Source: Paracentrotus lividus (Eukaryota > Echinodermata > Echinoidea > Camarodonta > Echinidae). From it: 64,000 nucleotides of DNA. Numbering within the stretch: the stretch's first letter is position 1; each line of letters opens with the position of its first letter. The notes beneath the pieces are model-generated. The model did not search any database. It was not told the origin of the DNA and was given only the letters and a program-made list of their open reading frames with translations. The stretch spans positions 18,392,168-18,456,167 of the forward strand of contig CALNVZ010003434.1 of assembly GCA_940671915.1 (NCBI GenBank). Direction: 5' to 3'. Both the position numbers and the translations under genes were made by a program. Of the stretch, positions 45,396 to 56,400 are shown one piece after another.

Positions 45396-48118
45396 TACCT
45401 ACATTGTATCTTCCTTTTCACTCTGAAACTCTCATTCAAAAACACTTACCTCTTATTGAGAACATTACACAAAACACAATATCAAACTAGCATTTTGAGT
45501 TGTAATAAAACAATTTATTAAATATAAATTTATGTTGCGGATAGGCACCGATATTTCAGATGGAAAAACATGGAATTTTTCAAGATAGCAACTGCACATT
45601 TTACTTTAAAACACAAGCATTTCAATATCAAGTGGATTTATTGTTAATAAATAATTATGATATTTACATTCAAATTGTTGACAAATGTACATGTACATTT
45701 AAGATGCCTCTTTCATTTTGGCAATATGGAATGAATGTGTCCATTTGGCAATTTCGATATCTTTTTAACACAAGTATGCCAACCACTCTACAGAAAAATG
45801 AAACATCAGGTGAAAAAAATTGAATTTATTGATGTTCGATGAAAAGAGTGTAGACACTGTACATTTTGATGATCAAAAAAAAAAAAAAAAAGAGTAAAAT
45901 ATTCAATAATTCTGATGTTTTTCGTAAATCAAGATAAAACACAGTTTCATCAGAGACAAATAGAACCATAATTCAAAATAATGCCTTCATTATGGCCATT
46001 GCAATTAAAGTTGGCAATAGTACATTTCACAAATTGTTTAGCAGTGCTTAGCAGACCTGGATTCAGCATTCGCTCTGACAAAAGATTGTGCAGGCCCCAT
46101 TGTCCGTTGACAATAGCAGTTTTATTGTATGGGCATGAACTGATACAATCATTTGAATTGGCTGAGGCTGAATCCGCTCCTGCTTAAATGTGGACGGAGC
46201 TAAAAATTTAATCAAGAAATTCCATGGAATACAGAAGTAAAATGTTGAGTCAAAACTGCGACCACAATCTTTGGTATTTACAATAAAATTTGTCATAAAT
46301 AAAATATACCGTAGTTTAAATAATTATGAATTATGGCTACAACACACTTCAGCAAATCAGCCTAGGGCAAAACATTTCTCCTATAATAATTTAAAATCTA
46401 TATCTACAGCTGCATTTAATAACTGAATATTTTAATACATCAAATGTTGCTTGATCGAATAAAATTAAATTCATCATCACATTGGTGGGACATGCATGCA
46501 AAAAAAAAAAAAAACTTGGTGTTCAATGAGTTGATAAAAACATTACACTAAAACAGAATTTACAAAAAAATAAATAAAAAATCTGATATCCACAAAAACC
46601 ATAATTAACTAAGTATTTAAAATTGAATTGTTAATACTTTTTGTAGCTACATGTACCTTTCTCATAAAGTCATTTTGGATTCCTACATGTACATAGGCCT
46701 CCAAAAGAATTAATTTCTTCACTTCTCACAACAATATTTTTAAAATTAATTTGATTAGATTATAACTCATTAAGTATTGAGTATTGAATATATCATGAGA
46801 CAAATTTTAAAAATAAACATGACCCACAATGTGTATGACATGAAAATGTGGGAATTCCAAATGTTATTGCAATGAATGGCTTCATTATTTTATATCATAG
46901 ATAACAGTTCTGAGATACATACTTTGTCACTTGTAATATCTAAATGAATCTAAAATGTAATTAAACTGTATCTGGATGTGTGTGCAAAGGGTAAGTAACT
47001 ACTGTACGGACCCTAAAGATCAAAGAGGGAGACTAAGCATTGAAGACCAACCCTGAAAACTAAAATCCTCTGAGAAAAGAAAGTTAGCATTGAGACTCGG
47101 TAAAATATATAATTCCTCACTTTTTAATGATAGAAGTGTGGTTCCTGGTCCTACATGTATATCCTGATCCTCCTTACCATAGTCCTGTCCTATGATTCCC
47201 TAAGATAGACTTGCAGACTGGATTAATCCTGATCTTCCTTAAAAATAGACCTGTCTTGGTCCTAACATTGGTCCACTAAGTCTTGTTTTATGATCCTATC
47301 TAAGCTACACTTGCAGACTTTAGAGGTGACTCTTTCTTTGGCTTGTCCTAAAAAGTAATAACAATAAAACTGGTTTATAAACAGTTTCGTCGTACAGTTC
47401 AAATTTCTGGAATGAAGCTTGACTTTGAGGTACATGTAGAAACACCAATAAATAAAATAAATTTTGGATAAATTTGAAATAAATCAAGTGATAACTCACA
47501 TGGTATAAAAATCATGTACATCACAGATCAATTTCATACTTGTTGGACAATTTGGTGGCATTAGAATTGTCAACACTGCGACATGTGCTATTTTTGTTTT
47601 AAACATTCGTTACATCTTCTTTCACAATTTGTGTCTTTTGTGTCACTCTTTCTGGTATCCTCTGCTCATCTCTCTCTCTCTCTCCTCTCGCTTTGACTCT
47701 CAGTAGTCAACGATAACTTTAGTGGAGGTTACATTTGCACTTTTTGGGGTGTTAATTACATGAATAAAGAATATAAAGAACAGATCTACATGTATATGTG
47801 TTACATACATCTATGTGCTTTGTATGTGTTGTTTGTTATTTTATCAGGCTGTGAGCTATGCTACAAGAGGAAGAAAAAACAAAACTGATCATCCAAGTGG
47901 CATCAACTCGCTCTCTCCTTTTGCCCATGACTTGGATATCAATGTGCAATCCTAATGCAAATACTAGTATTCAATTTACTCTTTTGTTCATTCACTAGGC
48001 CATCCTAAATATAACTCTGAAACAATACTGTCTTCTTAATTCTTCTATTCAATACTCTTATTTGAAGTCATATCATTTTTGTTTAAGCATTACCATGGTA
48101 TCCTAGAAGGATAATATC
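45396..48118. other. AT-rich, mostly unique DNA, no recognised gene
   Basis: The composition is that of an intron or 3' untranslated region. Frames 45560-45823 and 45981-46187 lack known domains. A diverged internal repeat, AGATAGACTTGCAGACT and AGCTACACTTGCAGACT, lies near 47203 and 47302. CT run at about 47669-47688. Confidence 0.35.
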
Positions 48119-48420
48119 AAAATAATAATAATAATAATATCTGGTATTTATACATGTATAGTGCTTTTCCAGTTAAACTGCCCAAAGGGCTTTACAGAAT
48201 ATTAATATTACCCCGTTCACAGGATTCAATTCCATACTTCCATGCCTGCCATGTATTCATAGGCGCCTATATGTGAATTATCCTCGCGGGTACCCATCTT
48301 TAGTCTGAAAAAGACATCATGAGAGGAAACCACGGCGAAGGTAGTGCTGGAGACATGAGTTCACATTGGCGATGTGAGGGTAAGTCATCGCTTATTAGCC
48401 AAGGTGGGAAAAAGCACTAT
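48119..48420 (+). repeat. Dispersed SINE-like repeat with (AAT)n head
   Basis: An AATAAT run, then GGTATTTATACATGTATAGT, GCTTTTCC, CCCAAAGGGCTTTACAG, GCGGGTACCCATC and a GC-richer tail. A shorter copy with the same head lies at 18640. The order of words is that of a family widespread in marine invertebrate genomes. The name is not certain. Confidence 0.5.
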
Positions 48421-48937
48421 TAAACCGGTTAATATTGAGAAGTTTGTTCGTCAGGTGACAAAGCTGCTAATCATGAAGAGCAAGAACAAGGAGCTATAGA
48501 AGAAGGAAACCAGAAAGTATGTCTACATGGAGGAGAACTTGATTCCACAGCGGAGCAGAGGAGAATATACTCTAAGGGAGGAATCAGGAATCAAGTCAAT
48601 ATTGTCAATAGATGAAGAATCTTTGTGATCAGCAAGGACCGTCACAAGAATGAGGCAACAATGGGTCATAAATTCAGCGGTCGATCTGAGGAAGCTCAGA
48701 TGGTCAACCAAGGCAATTGAGAACATGACCCATCCTTATCATGGTTAGCATTGCAAAAAAAGACATAATATTGTCCATTTATCCTCAACATAAACTGCTA
48801 ATCAAGCACGTCACACAAAGGAAGCTGACACTTCTAGAATGCAGACAGACGACAATATGCTTGTGAAAACCGTGGATCTTCAGAAGGCCATTACCATGCC
48901 TAAAATCCCAACCAAAGAGCTCTTTTTTTTTTTCCAG

Positions 48938-49500
48938 TAAGTTTGCTGTTTTCAATGAAACATTTGGATGTCCACAGAAGAATGGACCGGTCCTTTGCGT
49001 AGTCTGGCACAAAGCAGAAGCTGGTAGAAGAGCCTATAATATCACAAGTGCTTTCCTATCTTTCATTTGTCACAACAGGGACATAAAAGAGATAATCATG
49101 TTCTGTGATAACTGTAGTTCACAAATACATTCATGCATGCAGACAATGTGCATGGCAGCAAAGGGAAGATGAACTCACAAGAGTCCATCTATGACTTCAA
49201 GGACTTCAGAGAGGTGAATCAAGCATCAAGAAAAGCCATGGAATGTCTGACCTTAGACCACAAGTCCATGTATCAATTCAAAAACGAATCCAGGAAAGTT
49301 AAAGGATTCCTCCTCAGCGAGGTACATGTACGTGTTACCAGCTTCAGACAGGGTTCTTTATTGCAAGAGATCACATGACTAGGCTGAGTGGACAACAAGG
49401 TGAACTTCCTTAGGAAGGGCAGTGAACGAGAAATCAACACTTTGCTGCAACAAAAACAAAGAAAACCTATGTATGACAGATTGTAATGTGAAAGGAGACC
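48938..49500 (+). pseudogene. DDE-transposase-like (unclassified multi-copy family), copy 1
   Basis: A splice-acceptor-like tract (T-run then CCAG at 48937) precedes a frame reading KFAVFNETFGCPQKNGPVLC, then VVWHKAEAGRRAYNITSAFL, then KEIIMFCDNCSSQ (ends about 49119). The segment VVWHxAxAGR…DNCSSQ is the core of a repetitive transposase-like protein common in cnidarian and echinoderm genomes. The Asp in CDNCSSQ is the likely catalytic-type residue. In another frame from 49133 the downstream module follows: MHADNVHGSKGKMNSQ, SIYDFKDFREV, ALDHK-like TLDHKSMYQFKNE, and RVTSFRQGS. About 60 residues that normally lie between CSSQ and HADxVHG are missing, so the two are joined by a deletion. Stops and frame changes follow. 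The 3' part is repeated at 49884. Confidence 0.6.
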
Positions 49501-49883
49501 TCATCATGTGTTGTTATATGATTTTTTTTTTTTTGTGGTAATTTTAATGCCCTTGGTGACCATAAGGCACAAGATGCTTATCTGACTGGTGGTCATTCAA
49601 CCAGGCCTGTTCAGCGCAGACGATCAAGAATGGGAGGTGATGCTCGACGTAGCTGTCACATTTTTTATAAGGTGAGTTTTCTTTTTCATTCATTCCCTGT
49701 TGTTTTTATACAGGTGCCTGTTGCATAAAAAATTTTGCCATAAAAAAATGAAAAGAAAAAAAAAATATATTCTGCCAATGCGAAAAACTTGTAAAAATTT
49801 TGCCAAAGGAAAAAGAAAATATGGAATGGGCCCCAGGGGTTAACTTTTAAGTCTCATTTGTACATTTTTGGAAAAGTACATTT

Positions 49884-50255
49884 TTGTCAAAAGCATCTGA
49901 TGCTGATCTCATGCACGCAGACAGTGTGCATGGCAGCATAGGCAAGAAGATGAGCTCACGAGAGTCCATCTATGACTTCAAGGACTTCAGAGAGGTGATC
50001 CAAGCATCAAGAAAAGCCATGGAATGTCTCACCTTAGACCACAAGTCCATGTATCAATTCGAAAATGAATCCAGGAAAGTTAAGGGATTCCTCCTCAGCA
50101 AGGTACGTGTTACCAGCTTCAGATAGGATTCTTTATTGCAAGAGGTGAACTTCCTTAGGAAAGGCAGTGAACGAGAAATCACCACTTTGCTGCAATAAAA
50201 ACAAAGAAAACCTAGATGCATGACAGATTGTAATGTGAAAGCAGACCTTATCATG
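49884..50255 (+). pseudogene. DDE-transposase-like family, copy 2 (downstream module only)
   Basis: The frame MSKASDADLMHADSVHGSIG continues KKMSSRESIYDFKDFREVIQ, TLDHKSMYQFENESRKVKGF and LLSKVRVTSFR, then a stop. It is a near-identical duplicate of 49135-49520, offset by 778 bp, and the similarity continues past the stop into non-coding DNA (GAACTTCCTTAGGAAAGGCA). It retains a better version of the HADSVHGSIGKK motif than copy 1. Because copy and flank are duplicated together, this is a local DNA duplication, not two separate insertions. Confidence 0.6.
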
Positions 50256-50299
50256 TGTTGTTATATGATTATTATTATTTTTTTCTTTTGGTTTTGTTC

Positions 50300-51300
50300 T
50301 TGTGGAGCTGTCTACAAGGAGAGGCGAATGATGCCGTTGCTGTTTCTGGAGGAATGAATCTGTGAGATATACTAGTATTTAAAATTAGAGAAGATGACAA
50401 GACGCCCAAAGGAGAGCCAGTGCCCGGGTATAAATGGAGCAGGCAATTTATGTAGTTTTAGTATAGAGTGTTTAGGGCCACTTTCATTTTATTTTTTTTT
50501 GCTGGTATCGATGAAGAAAATAGAGAGGGCGAGATGTCAACAGAGAGTAGAGTATGCAGATATAATTTGTAACAGTGATATGATAAGACGTCTGCCGTTT
50601 ATTTGCATGCTCTTGCATGTAGAGGTGGAGGTGCCACAATAACTGTTAATATCGTATATTGACTTTGTCATGTCAAATGTACATTTGTAAACCCAATTTC
50701 GCATACATCACATAGATTCGCATACATATATCTCATTTAGATAAAGAGACCAAATGAACAGCATTACTTTGGATCAAGGCATGGCAAAGAAGATAGAAGA
50801 AATGAGAACGGGAGAGTGATACCAGCCCGCGCTGTTGTGCAAATCCACAGTCAATTTCCTGAATCAAGCAAAGTCTACACAGGCTTCAAGTGGGGAAAAT
50901 TTGTGTCAGAACATTATGCCGAGACGTTTTTGATTTGGAAGGGATCGATTACTGCATGATCTGAGGAGTAGAGTGCTGGAAATGATCCAATACACCGTAG
51001 TGTGATCGTTGACTTCATGCAGTTAACCTGGAAAGTGTCAACCTGCCCTGCATCTCGCACGCAAATGCCTTTGCTAGATGTAAAAATCTAGGCATAGGAA
51101 GCCACTTGCAGTGAAGCTGTCAAAGAGGAGAAGCGAATGATGCCATTTAAGCATTGCTGTGTCTGGAGAAATGAATCTGAGCTATGTACTTTAAGTTAAG
51201 TTTACATAAGATATTACATTGGATGGTCAGCCGAGGCAATTTAGAACGTAACTTGTCCTTATCGTTGTTAGCATTAGGAAAAAATAACCACAAATCTATT
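50300..51300 (+). repeat. Further interleaved duplications in the 48.7-51.3 kb region
   Basis: GGAGAGGCGAATGATGCCGT…TGTTTCTGGAGGAATGAATC at about 50320 recurs as GGAGAAGCGAATGATGCCAT…TGTCTGGAGAAATGAATC at about 51127. GATGGTCAACCAAGGCAATT…CCATCCTTATCATGGTTAGC at 48703 recurs as GATGGTCAGCCGAGGCAATT…TTGTCCTTATCGTTGTTAGC at 51223. The region was therefore duplicated more than once, with different break points. Confidence 0.5.
50732..50960 (+). pseudogene. P2X7-type intracellular domain, C-terminal fragment (copy 1)
   Basis: A 75-codon frame includes GRVIPARAVVQIHSQFPESS followed by KVYTGFKWGKF. The pattern (I-P-x-x-V-V-x-x-I-x-x-x-F-P … Y-T-G-F-K) is the end of the cysteine-rich intracellular domain first known from the vertebrate P2X7 receptor and present in many stand-alone invertebrate genes. 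The cysteine-bearing first half of the domain was not found upstream, and there is no channel domain, so nothing suggests a receptor. It lies between the duplicated transposase-like fragments and the 51.45-kb hairpin. Confidence 0.5.
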
Positions 51301-51447
51301 TACAATTTATTTCTAATTATCAAATACCTTGTAGCCAATCAATTTATCCATCTGAATAGGGGTTGCATGTATTATACTGCCAACTGCAGAATTTTCAGTG
51401 TGAGGCAAGTTGTCGAGAATGGATAATTCGGCAAAGATGAAGGGAAT

Positions 51448-51616
51448 ATATCGTCGGCTTGGAGCCAGAAGGGCGCTATTGCAGATCAAGAATGTTCCGT
51501 TTGGAGCCATAAGGGCGCTATTACCATTGACTTTGTACAGTAATAGCGCCCTTCTGGCTCCCAACGGAACATCTATAAGATGCAATAACGCCCTTATGGC
51601 TCCAAACAGACGATAT
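51448..51616. mobile_element. Near-perfect hairpin, two 76-bp arms and a 17-bp loop
   Basis: The left arm (51448-51523) begins ATATCGTCGGCTTGGAGCCA. The right arm (51541-51616) is its reverse complement with about ten changes. Within each arm the motif TTGGAGCCAGAAGGGCGCTA (or …CATAAGGG…) occurs twice, so the structure is both palindromic and internally repeated. The frame through it is an artefact. It may be a miniature foldback element or the source of a hairpin RNA. Confidence 0.7.
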
Positions 51617-52462
51617 GTAAATTCAAACTTTACGCAGTGATCTTGCTGATCTTAAAGCGGCAACAGAAGATTTGTCTTGAAGAATCGGTGAAATAATAGA
51701 TCAAACAATTCATCGCTCAGAAAAGAAGATGAAAAAATTTTTAAAGATCTGAGGGAATCCATTTTGGCCATGAAGCTACATAACAGGAATATTTGCTAAT
51801 CTATGGAGTTCCAAAATAAGGGGGATATTTGGTTGTCAATGGAATGGTTCTTCTCAATATGCAGCGACGTCCACGTCGGGATGTTCCCGGTGAGGCAAAT
51901 TTACCATGCAAAACCGGCCAAATTGTTATGTCCAACCGCGACACGTTACGGATGTATTTTTAAAAACAATTCAGTTTCTGCTGTTGTTACTTATGTTTCT
52001 GAAGCCTCCCGACAAGGGTGACCAAAAAGTAATATTGTATGCAATATCAAGGAATAAGTTACATTTAATGTATTCAGCCTTTTCACTTTGGTGTCAAATT
52101 GGTGTCCAAGAGCGACGCATATTACACATAATTTGGAAAATGTCTAAAATATTAAATGCAATAAAAAAAATTTTAAAAATAAAAAAAGCATAATATATTG
52201 ACATTTGAGATCAACAATAAGGGATAAAAATCATTTTCAAAATTCCATGTAACAGTGATAACAGTGTAACAGTTTTTTTTTTATGACTCTTCGTATAAGT
52301 AGGTTCCAGAGCTTATAATTTGAATAATAAGTCCAATGAAACTCATGTATTCAAAACAAAATGAAAATGATATTTCAAAAATTATTACAATATTAAATTT
52401 ATTGAACTCACTATATTAAAATCATCACTTACTCCCTGTCTTTATTTTATAGGCTGTCTGCC
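51617..52462. other. Unannotated AT-rich DNA
   Basis: Nothing recognised. Confidence 0.3.
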
Positions 52463-53358
52463 ATGATCAGATGGGAAGCGCGAAGAAAAACTTCAGAAAT
52501 TCCTAGAGGGAAGCTGTATCTGTTCTCACAAAGGGAATGAGGTTGCTGTGTTAAAGCAGGTGCTTTCCATGGACATTGCCAAAAGGGAAGTCGCGAATAT
52601 TCATTGCATTCAAATTTGGGAGGAATTTGGTGAAATTTGTAAGCTAGAAGGAAAGTCTGCATTCAGAAGATCAAGCCTTGCTGACATGGAAACTTTTAAT
52701 CTGAAACAGCAAAAGCTGGAATTACAAACGAAGGCATCAACACTGCTGTCAACTTTGCAGACTGCCACTGTAGCAGAACGTCTAAGGACGAACACCCTTA
52801 AAAACAAAAGAAAGCCTTCTACCCAAGGATATGACTGCAGCAAAGCATTCTGCTAATTGGCAGGAGCATGATGTCCCACCAACTCTTTGACTATTATATT
52901 ATGGAGGGGGCTGCAAAGATGCCCAATTTCAAGAGGCTCAACACACGAGGTGTTCGTGCGTCATATGACACAACTCAAAATGTACAGTGGGAGCTTGGTA
53001 AACATTATGTCAAGGAACTTAAATAGTGGACAATAAATGTCCACCAGGACAATGAAAATGAGAAGGATCTGAAAGCAGCAGGCGATGTAGAGGCACTGGA
53101 AGCCTTTAATGCCACTCGTGAGGCCCCAAGTTACCAGGTCACTATGGCTAACCTAGACTTTGGTGTAAAGGCACGTCATCCAACTAAGACCAACTATGGA
53201 ACAGATCACCATATGGCTCAGATGATAGCCATCTTGAATCGTATTGATGGATGGCACCTCCCGGATTCAGAGCCCATATCATCGATGGATGACATGGAGG
53301 CTCGGGACTTCCTCCCAACGTACAGAGGGAGCTTGGCAAACACTTTGATAGGGAACTG
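52463..53358 (+). pseudogene. DUF6589-like protein, broken
   Basis: The first frame (about 52463-52853, 130 codons) is charged and helical, with VLKQVLSMDIAKREVANIHC and LKQQKLELQTKASTLLSTLQ, then a stop. The next part continues NTRGVRASYDTTQ, an in-frame TAG at LGKHYVKELK-stop, then EAPSYQVTMANLDFGVKARH, TNYGTDHHMAQMIAILNRID and GWHLPDSEPISSMDDMEARD. A YQVxxxNLDFxVKxRH followed by HH…N-R-I-D segment is how I recognise the DUF6589 family, large transposase-related proteins found as multi-copy genes in invertebrates. The function is unknown. The stops and the tandem duplication that follows show it is not intact. The family call rests on memory of the motif order. Confidence 0.45.
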
Positions 53359-53666
53359 AAGCAGTGGGCCATAGATTTCCACCAGGACAATAAGACTGAG
53401 AGAGATTTAAAAGCTGCAGGCAATGTCGAGGCACTAGCCACCTTTAATGCCTCTCGTAAGGCCCCAAGCTATCAATAACGATGGATAACTTTAGACTTTG
53501 TCATAAAGGCAGGCCATCCAACGAAGACGAACTATGGAATGGATCATCATATGGCTCAGATGATAGCAATCTTGAACCGCATTGATGGATGGCACCTCCT
53601 GGATCCAGAGCCCATATCATCGGTGGATGACATGGAGGCTCCCAACATCGGAGGAGAACTGCCTCT
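52991..53666 (+). repeat. 338-bp tandem duplication inside the DUF6589-like pseudogene
   Basis: GAGCTTGGTAAACATTATGT at 52991 and GAGCTTGGCAAACACTTTGA at 53329 start two units. CATGGAGGCT recurs at 53293 and 53631, the same 338-bp offset. The second unit has an extra stop (CTATCAATAACG). After it the coding similarity goes on with TTAAAGAGGGACCGGATCAC and ATCACATCCCAGGC, the next part of the protein. Confidence 0.75.
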
Positions 53667-54451
53667 TAAAGAGGGACCGGATCACCAGTGATCACATCCC
53701 AGGCCTTTAAAGGTCATATGATTTCAATAGGACATGTCCTTACATCTATAAAATAGTTTATCCTGAAAAGAAAGAAACTGACGCTTGATTTCATACCAAA
53801 CAATTAGTTTTAAAGTAAATGCTATGACAATGAATTCTGCAGGCCACGTCCCCTTTTTATTCACCCAAAATCTGATGATCGGAATGATGAGGACACTCAA
53901 CAAGCCCAAGCTGAAGCTTGCAAGCCTGTACTGAATGAAGAAAGACTAGGAAACATTGACATGTAATGTAAATTTAATTTAGTTTAACGTTTCACTGTCA
54001 TGTCTAATCATCTGGGACATGCATTATTTTGTTCAAGAAAGTATTATAATGTATTTTATTTGCTTTGTTTTTAGTCAGCCTCACTGCTTCACTGCACTGT
54101 AGGGACTTGTGCACTCGGCGCTGCTCTCAGTGTGGTACAGCCACTTCGAGCTAGCTTGCCATCAAAGCGGGAAGGCCGAGACGATGCAATGTATGCTCGT
54201 TCGACACTGAATACCTCGTACAACCACAATTTACAAGGGAAGGAGGAAGAACAAGTAAAAACAAAATATATTTTGAGATTGAAATATAACGTTTTGACTT
54301 CTACAGCAGAATTTTTTTTAAAAGCTAGAGCCAGAGAGGGCTGAGTTTTACAGTTAGACATCAGAAAATCTTGCAAATAGAGTGCTGAGCAGCTCTTGAG
54401 TTTCCAAAAGTTTATTTTAATTTTTATATATTAATTTTTCTTTTATTCTTA
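53640..54451. other. Remnant tail and unassigned DNA
   Basis: 53655-53790 may hold decayed coding sequence of the DUF6589-like protein (DHIPGL readable around 53690). 54100-54345 has a 70-codon frame without a recognised domain. The T-rich stretch 54400-54451 ends in a good splice acceptor. Confidence 0.3.
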
Positions 54452-55140
54452 GGTGTTCATGCAGTGGTGGATGCACACCCACGCCGAAGGTGAAAGAGTG
54501 TGTGTGCTGCAAGGAGGTGGAACAGGTTGTTGCCAAGATGGATGCTTACGAGGAGCCAATGGACTGTATAATGGACCATCCTGGGTTTGCTACTGGCTGT
54601 TTGGACGCGTGGGTCCTGGAAATCGCCTACTACCAAAATCGACAGTAGTATGGGGGCGGAGCTCAAAATGATGCCACAGTAAATGAGTATGTACACATCC
54701 TTCAAATAATAATACCAATGTAATGACATTATTAAATTGAATTAGTTCAAATGTTGTTCTTGTGATAAAAAAAAAAGTTAAGTACGATAAGGGGCATTTT
54801 TAAGTGGGATAACATGTGTAATAGATGTTTCGTCAAATTTAAAATCATGGCGATGTAGCTTCAAAAACATTAGCTGTCAAACCAAGGTATTAGAAAAATA
54901 AATTAATAAATAGATCCAAAATGAATGAAATTCTGAGTTTTTTTTTTTGTTGCTCTATTATGTCTTTTACTAATTTTTCGTTATTTTTCCTTTAAGTTTC
55001 TTAACTTGCAGGAGGAACCAACATGTTGCGTACAGAAAACTTGCCATACTGGGGCTACTTACGGAAAAAACCTGAGAGTACCCTTACCATTGCGTGCTGT
55101 CAACCGGATACATGACACGTTCCCATTCACTGAGATTTAA
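54452..55140 (+). pseudogene. P2X7-type intracellular domain, two exons (copy 2)
   Basis: The first exon follows a pyrimidine-rich acceptor (…TTTTATTCTTAG, 54452) and reads CSCSGGCTPTPKVKECVCCK, EVEQVVAKMDAYEEPMDCIM, DHPGFATGCLDAWVLEIAYY. The order C-x-C…C, CxCC, C-I, H-P-x-F, C-L-x-x-W-V-L is that of the zinc-binding half of the domain, with all its cysteines in place. CAG to TAG gives a stop after QNRQ. A donor (A|GTATGT, about 54682) and an acceptor (CTTGCAG, 55010) enclose a 330-bp intron. The second exon reads RNQHVAYRKLA, then in other frames WGYL, GKNLRVPLPLRAVNR and IHDTFPFTE, so two frameshifts are present. There are no transmembrane or ATP-binding parts of a P2X channel. The domain exists as a separate gene in many invertebrates. 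Its role there is unknown. Confidence 0.65.
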
Positions 55141-55287
55141 AGTGCGAGGTGGGCCATTTCATAATTGAGGGAAAACAGATGCTAAAGGGGCGGATAATAC
55201 ATCGCCAAGTTCATCAACAAAGCTGAGCTATCTCATCCATACAGAATTAAAACAAAGAACAAATAAATTGTAGAAGGAAAAACAACT

Positions 55288-55510
55288 ATTAAGTGACAAA
55301 AAGCTAAAATCTCTTCAACAAAAGATCAAGAAAAAAATTGAGAAAGATGCATTTATTGATGCTTCAAAAGACGAACTAATCCAAGGCCTAATTAAGGATT
55401 CTTTAATCGAACTGGACAACATTCTTCCTGCAAACTCTCTGGAACGCTATCTGTGGGAAAAGCAGAAGTAAGCGTTGGGGGTAAAGGACAAACTGCTCAT
55501 GAGATTGAGG
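55288..55510 (+). pseudogene. P-element/THAP9-like transposase, short internal fragment
   Basis: The frame reads KKLKSLQQKIKKKIEKDAFI (coiled-coil-like), IKDSLIELDNILPANSLERY, LWEKQK, a TAA, then ALGVKDKLLMR. The pattern S-x-x-x-x-LWEQQ-like, x-K-D-K-x-x-M-R is the segment that links the coiled coil to the catalytic domain in P-element/THAP9-like transposases. Here it breaks off after MR into unrelated sequence. The downstream catalytic half is absent at this place. The C-terminal half of a protein of the same general type occurs at 60.8-62.9 kb. Confidence 0.4.
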
Positions 55511-55689
55511 TACTGGGAAACTAAGTGTGAAACTCCAGGCTACACCTGGCTTTGGGGATGTGATGTCAAGGGATCGGTACCAGCTTTTGAATTTATTTCA
55601 ACGATAACCGAGGAATCATACCATGAGGACAAGCTGGCAACAACCCACTGTACAAACTCTGGCCGCTCATGGATCTGTTCCTGCCAACC

Positions 55690-56400
55690 TACCAGTGGAA
55701 CTTCTAGCCAGGTGCGCAACTCAGTGTTGACGAGAGTCTACATGTAGCACCCTTCAAAGGCCATTTTAATAGTCTACAAGCAGTACCTGCCAAACAAGCC
55801 AAAGAAATGGGGAGTAAAAATATGGGTGTTATGTGATGCAGCTACAATTTTCTTTAGATTGGACACCATACACTGGAAACGAGCCTCTTCCTGTTCCACC
55901 TCAGGATAGTGTGACAGAGGGGGTAGTGAAGCACCTATTTCAACCCTATCACGGATCGGATCGTGTTGTTTACATGGATAACTATACACGTCTATTCCTC
56001 TTTTTCTTGTACTTGCAGATAACAAGATAGGAGGGTGTGGAACAGTGCATTCAAATACAAGTGGCTTTTTGGAAAACATGAGGGACCCTCAACCTCACTC
56101 AGAGATCCAGAGTTTCATGGAAAAGGAAGATGAAATCCATGTTATTCCCCGTTGATGGCAACGCCGTTATTGAAAAGCAAATTAGGAGTAGACACCACGT
56201 TGGAGGATATCCTACAACAAAGAAGCCGACAGCAGTGCAGAACTATAACAAGCAAGTCAGTCGTGTTTGTGGGGGGCAACCATGGATTTGCCTTGTCAAT
56301 GAAATATCAGAGGAATATGGGGACTACCATGTAAACTTAATATGCATCCTCATGTTCCAGCAAAGCAATTCAACTGGCTCGTGAAGAAAGAAACTGCTGG
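55690..56400 (+). pseudogene. piggyBac-like transposase, C-terminal two thirds, broken
   Basis: Three frames must be combined. Segments seen are QLSVDESLHVAPFKG (first catalytic Asp), QYLPNKPKKWGVKIWVLCDA, DWTPYTGNEPLPVP, HGSDRVVYMDN (second catalytic Asp), YTSIPLFLVLADNKIGGCGT, MRDPQPHSEIQSFME, and PTAVQNYNK. Position and order fit the DDE domain of piggyBac-type transposases (DDE_Tnp_1_7). The usual GGVD with the third Asp after NYNK is not found: the frame reads QVSRVCGGQ. There are at least three frameshifts and a stop, so it is inactive. The protein would normally cut and paste at TTAA, and a TTAA-flanked MITE lies at 23247. The N-terminal domain is not seen. Confidence 0.75.

Noticed and set aside
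45560..46187. Frames of 87 and 68 codons in AT-rich DNA
   Set aside because: No domain, no splice context. Expected by chance.
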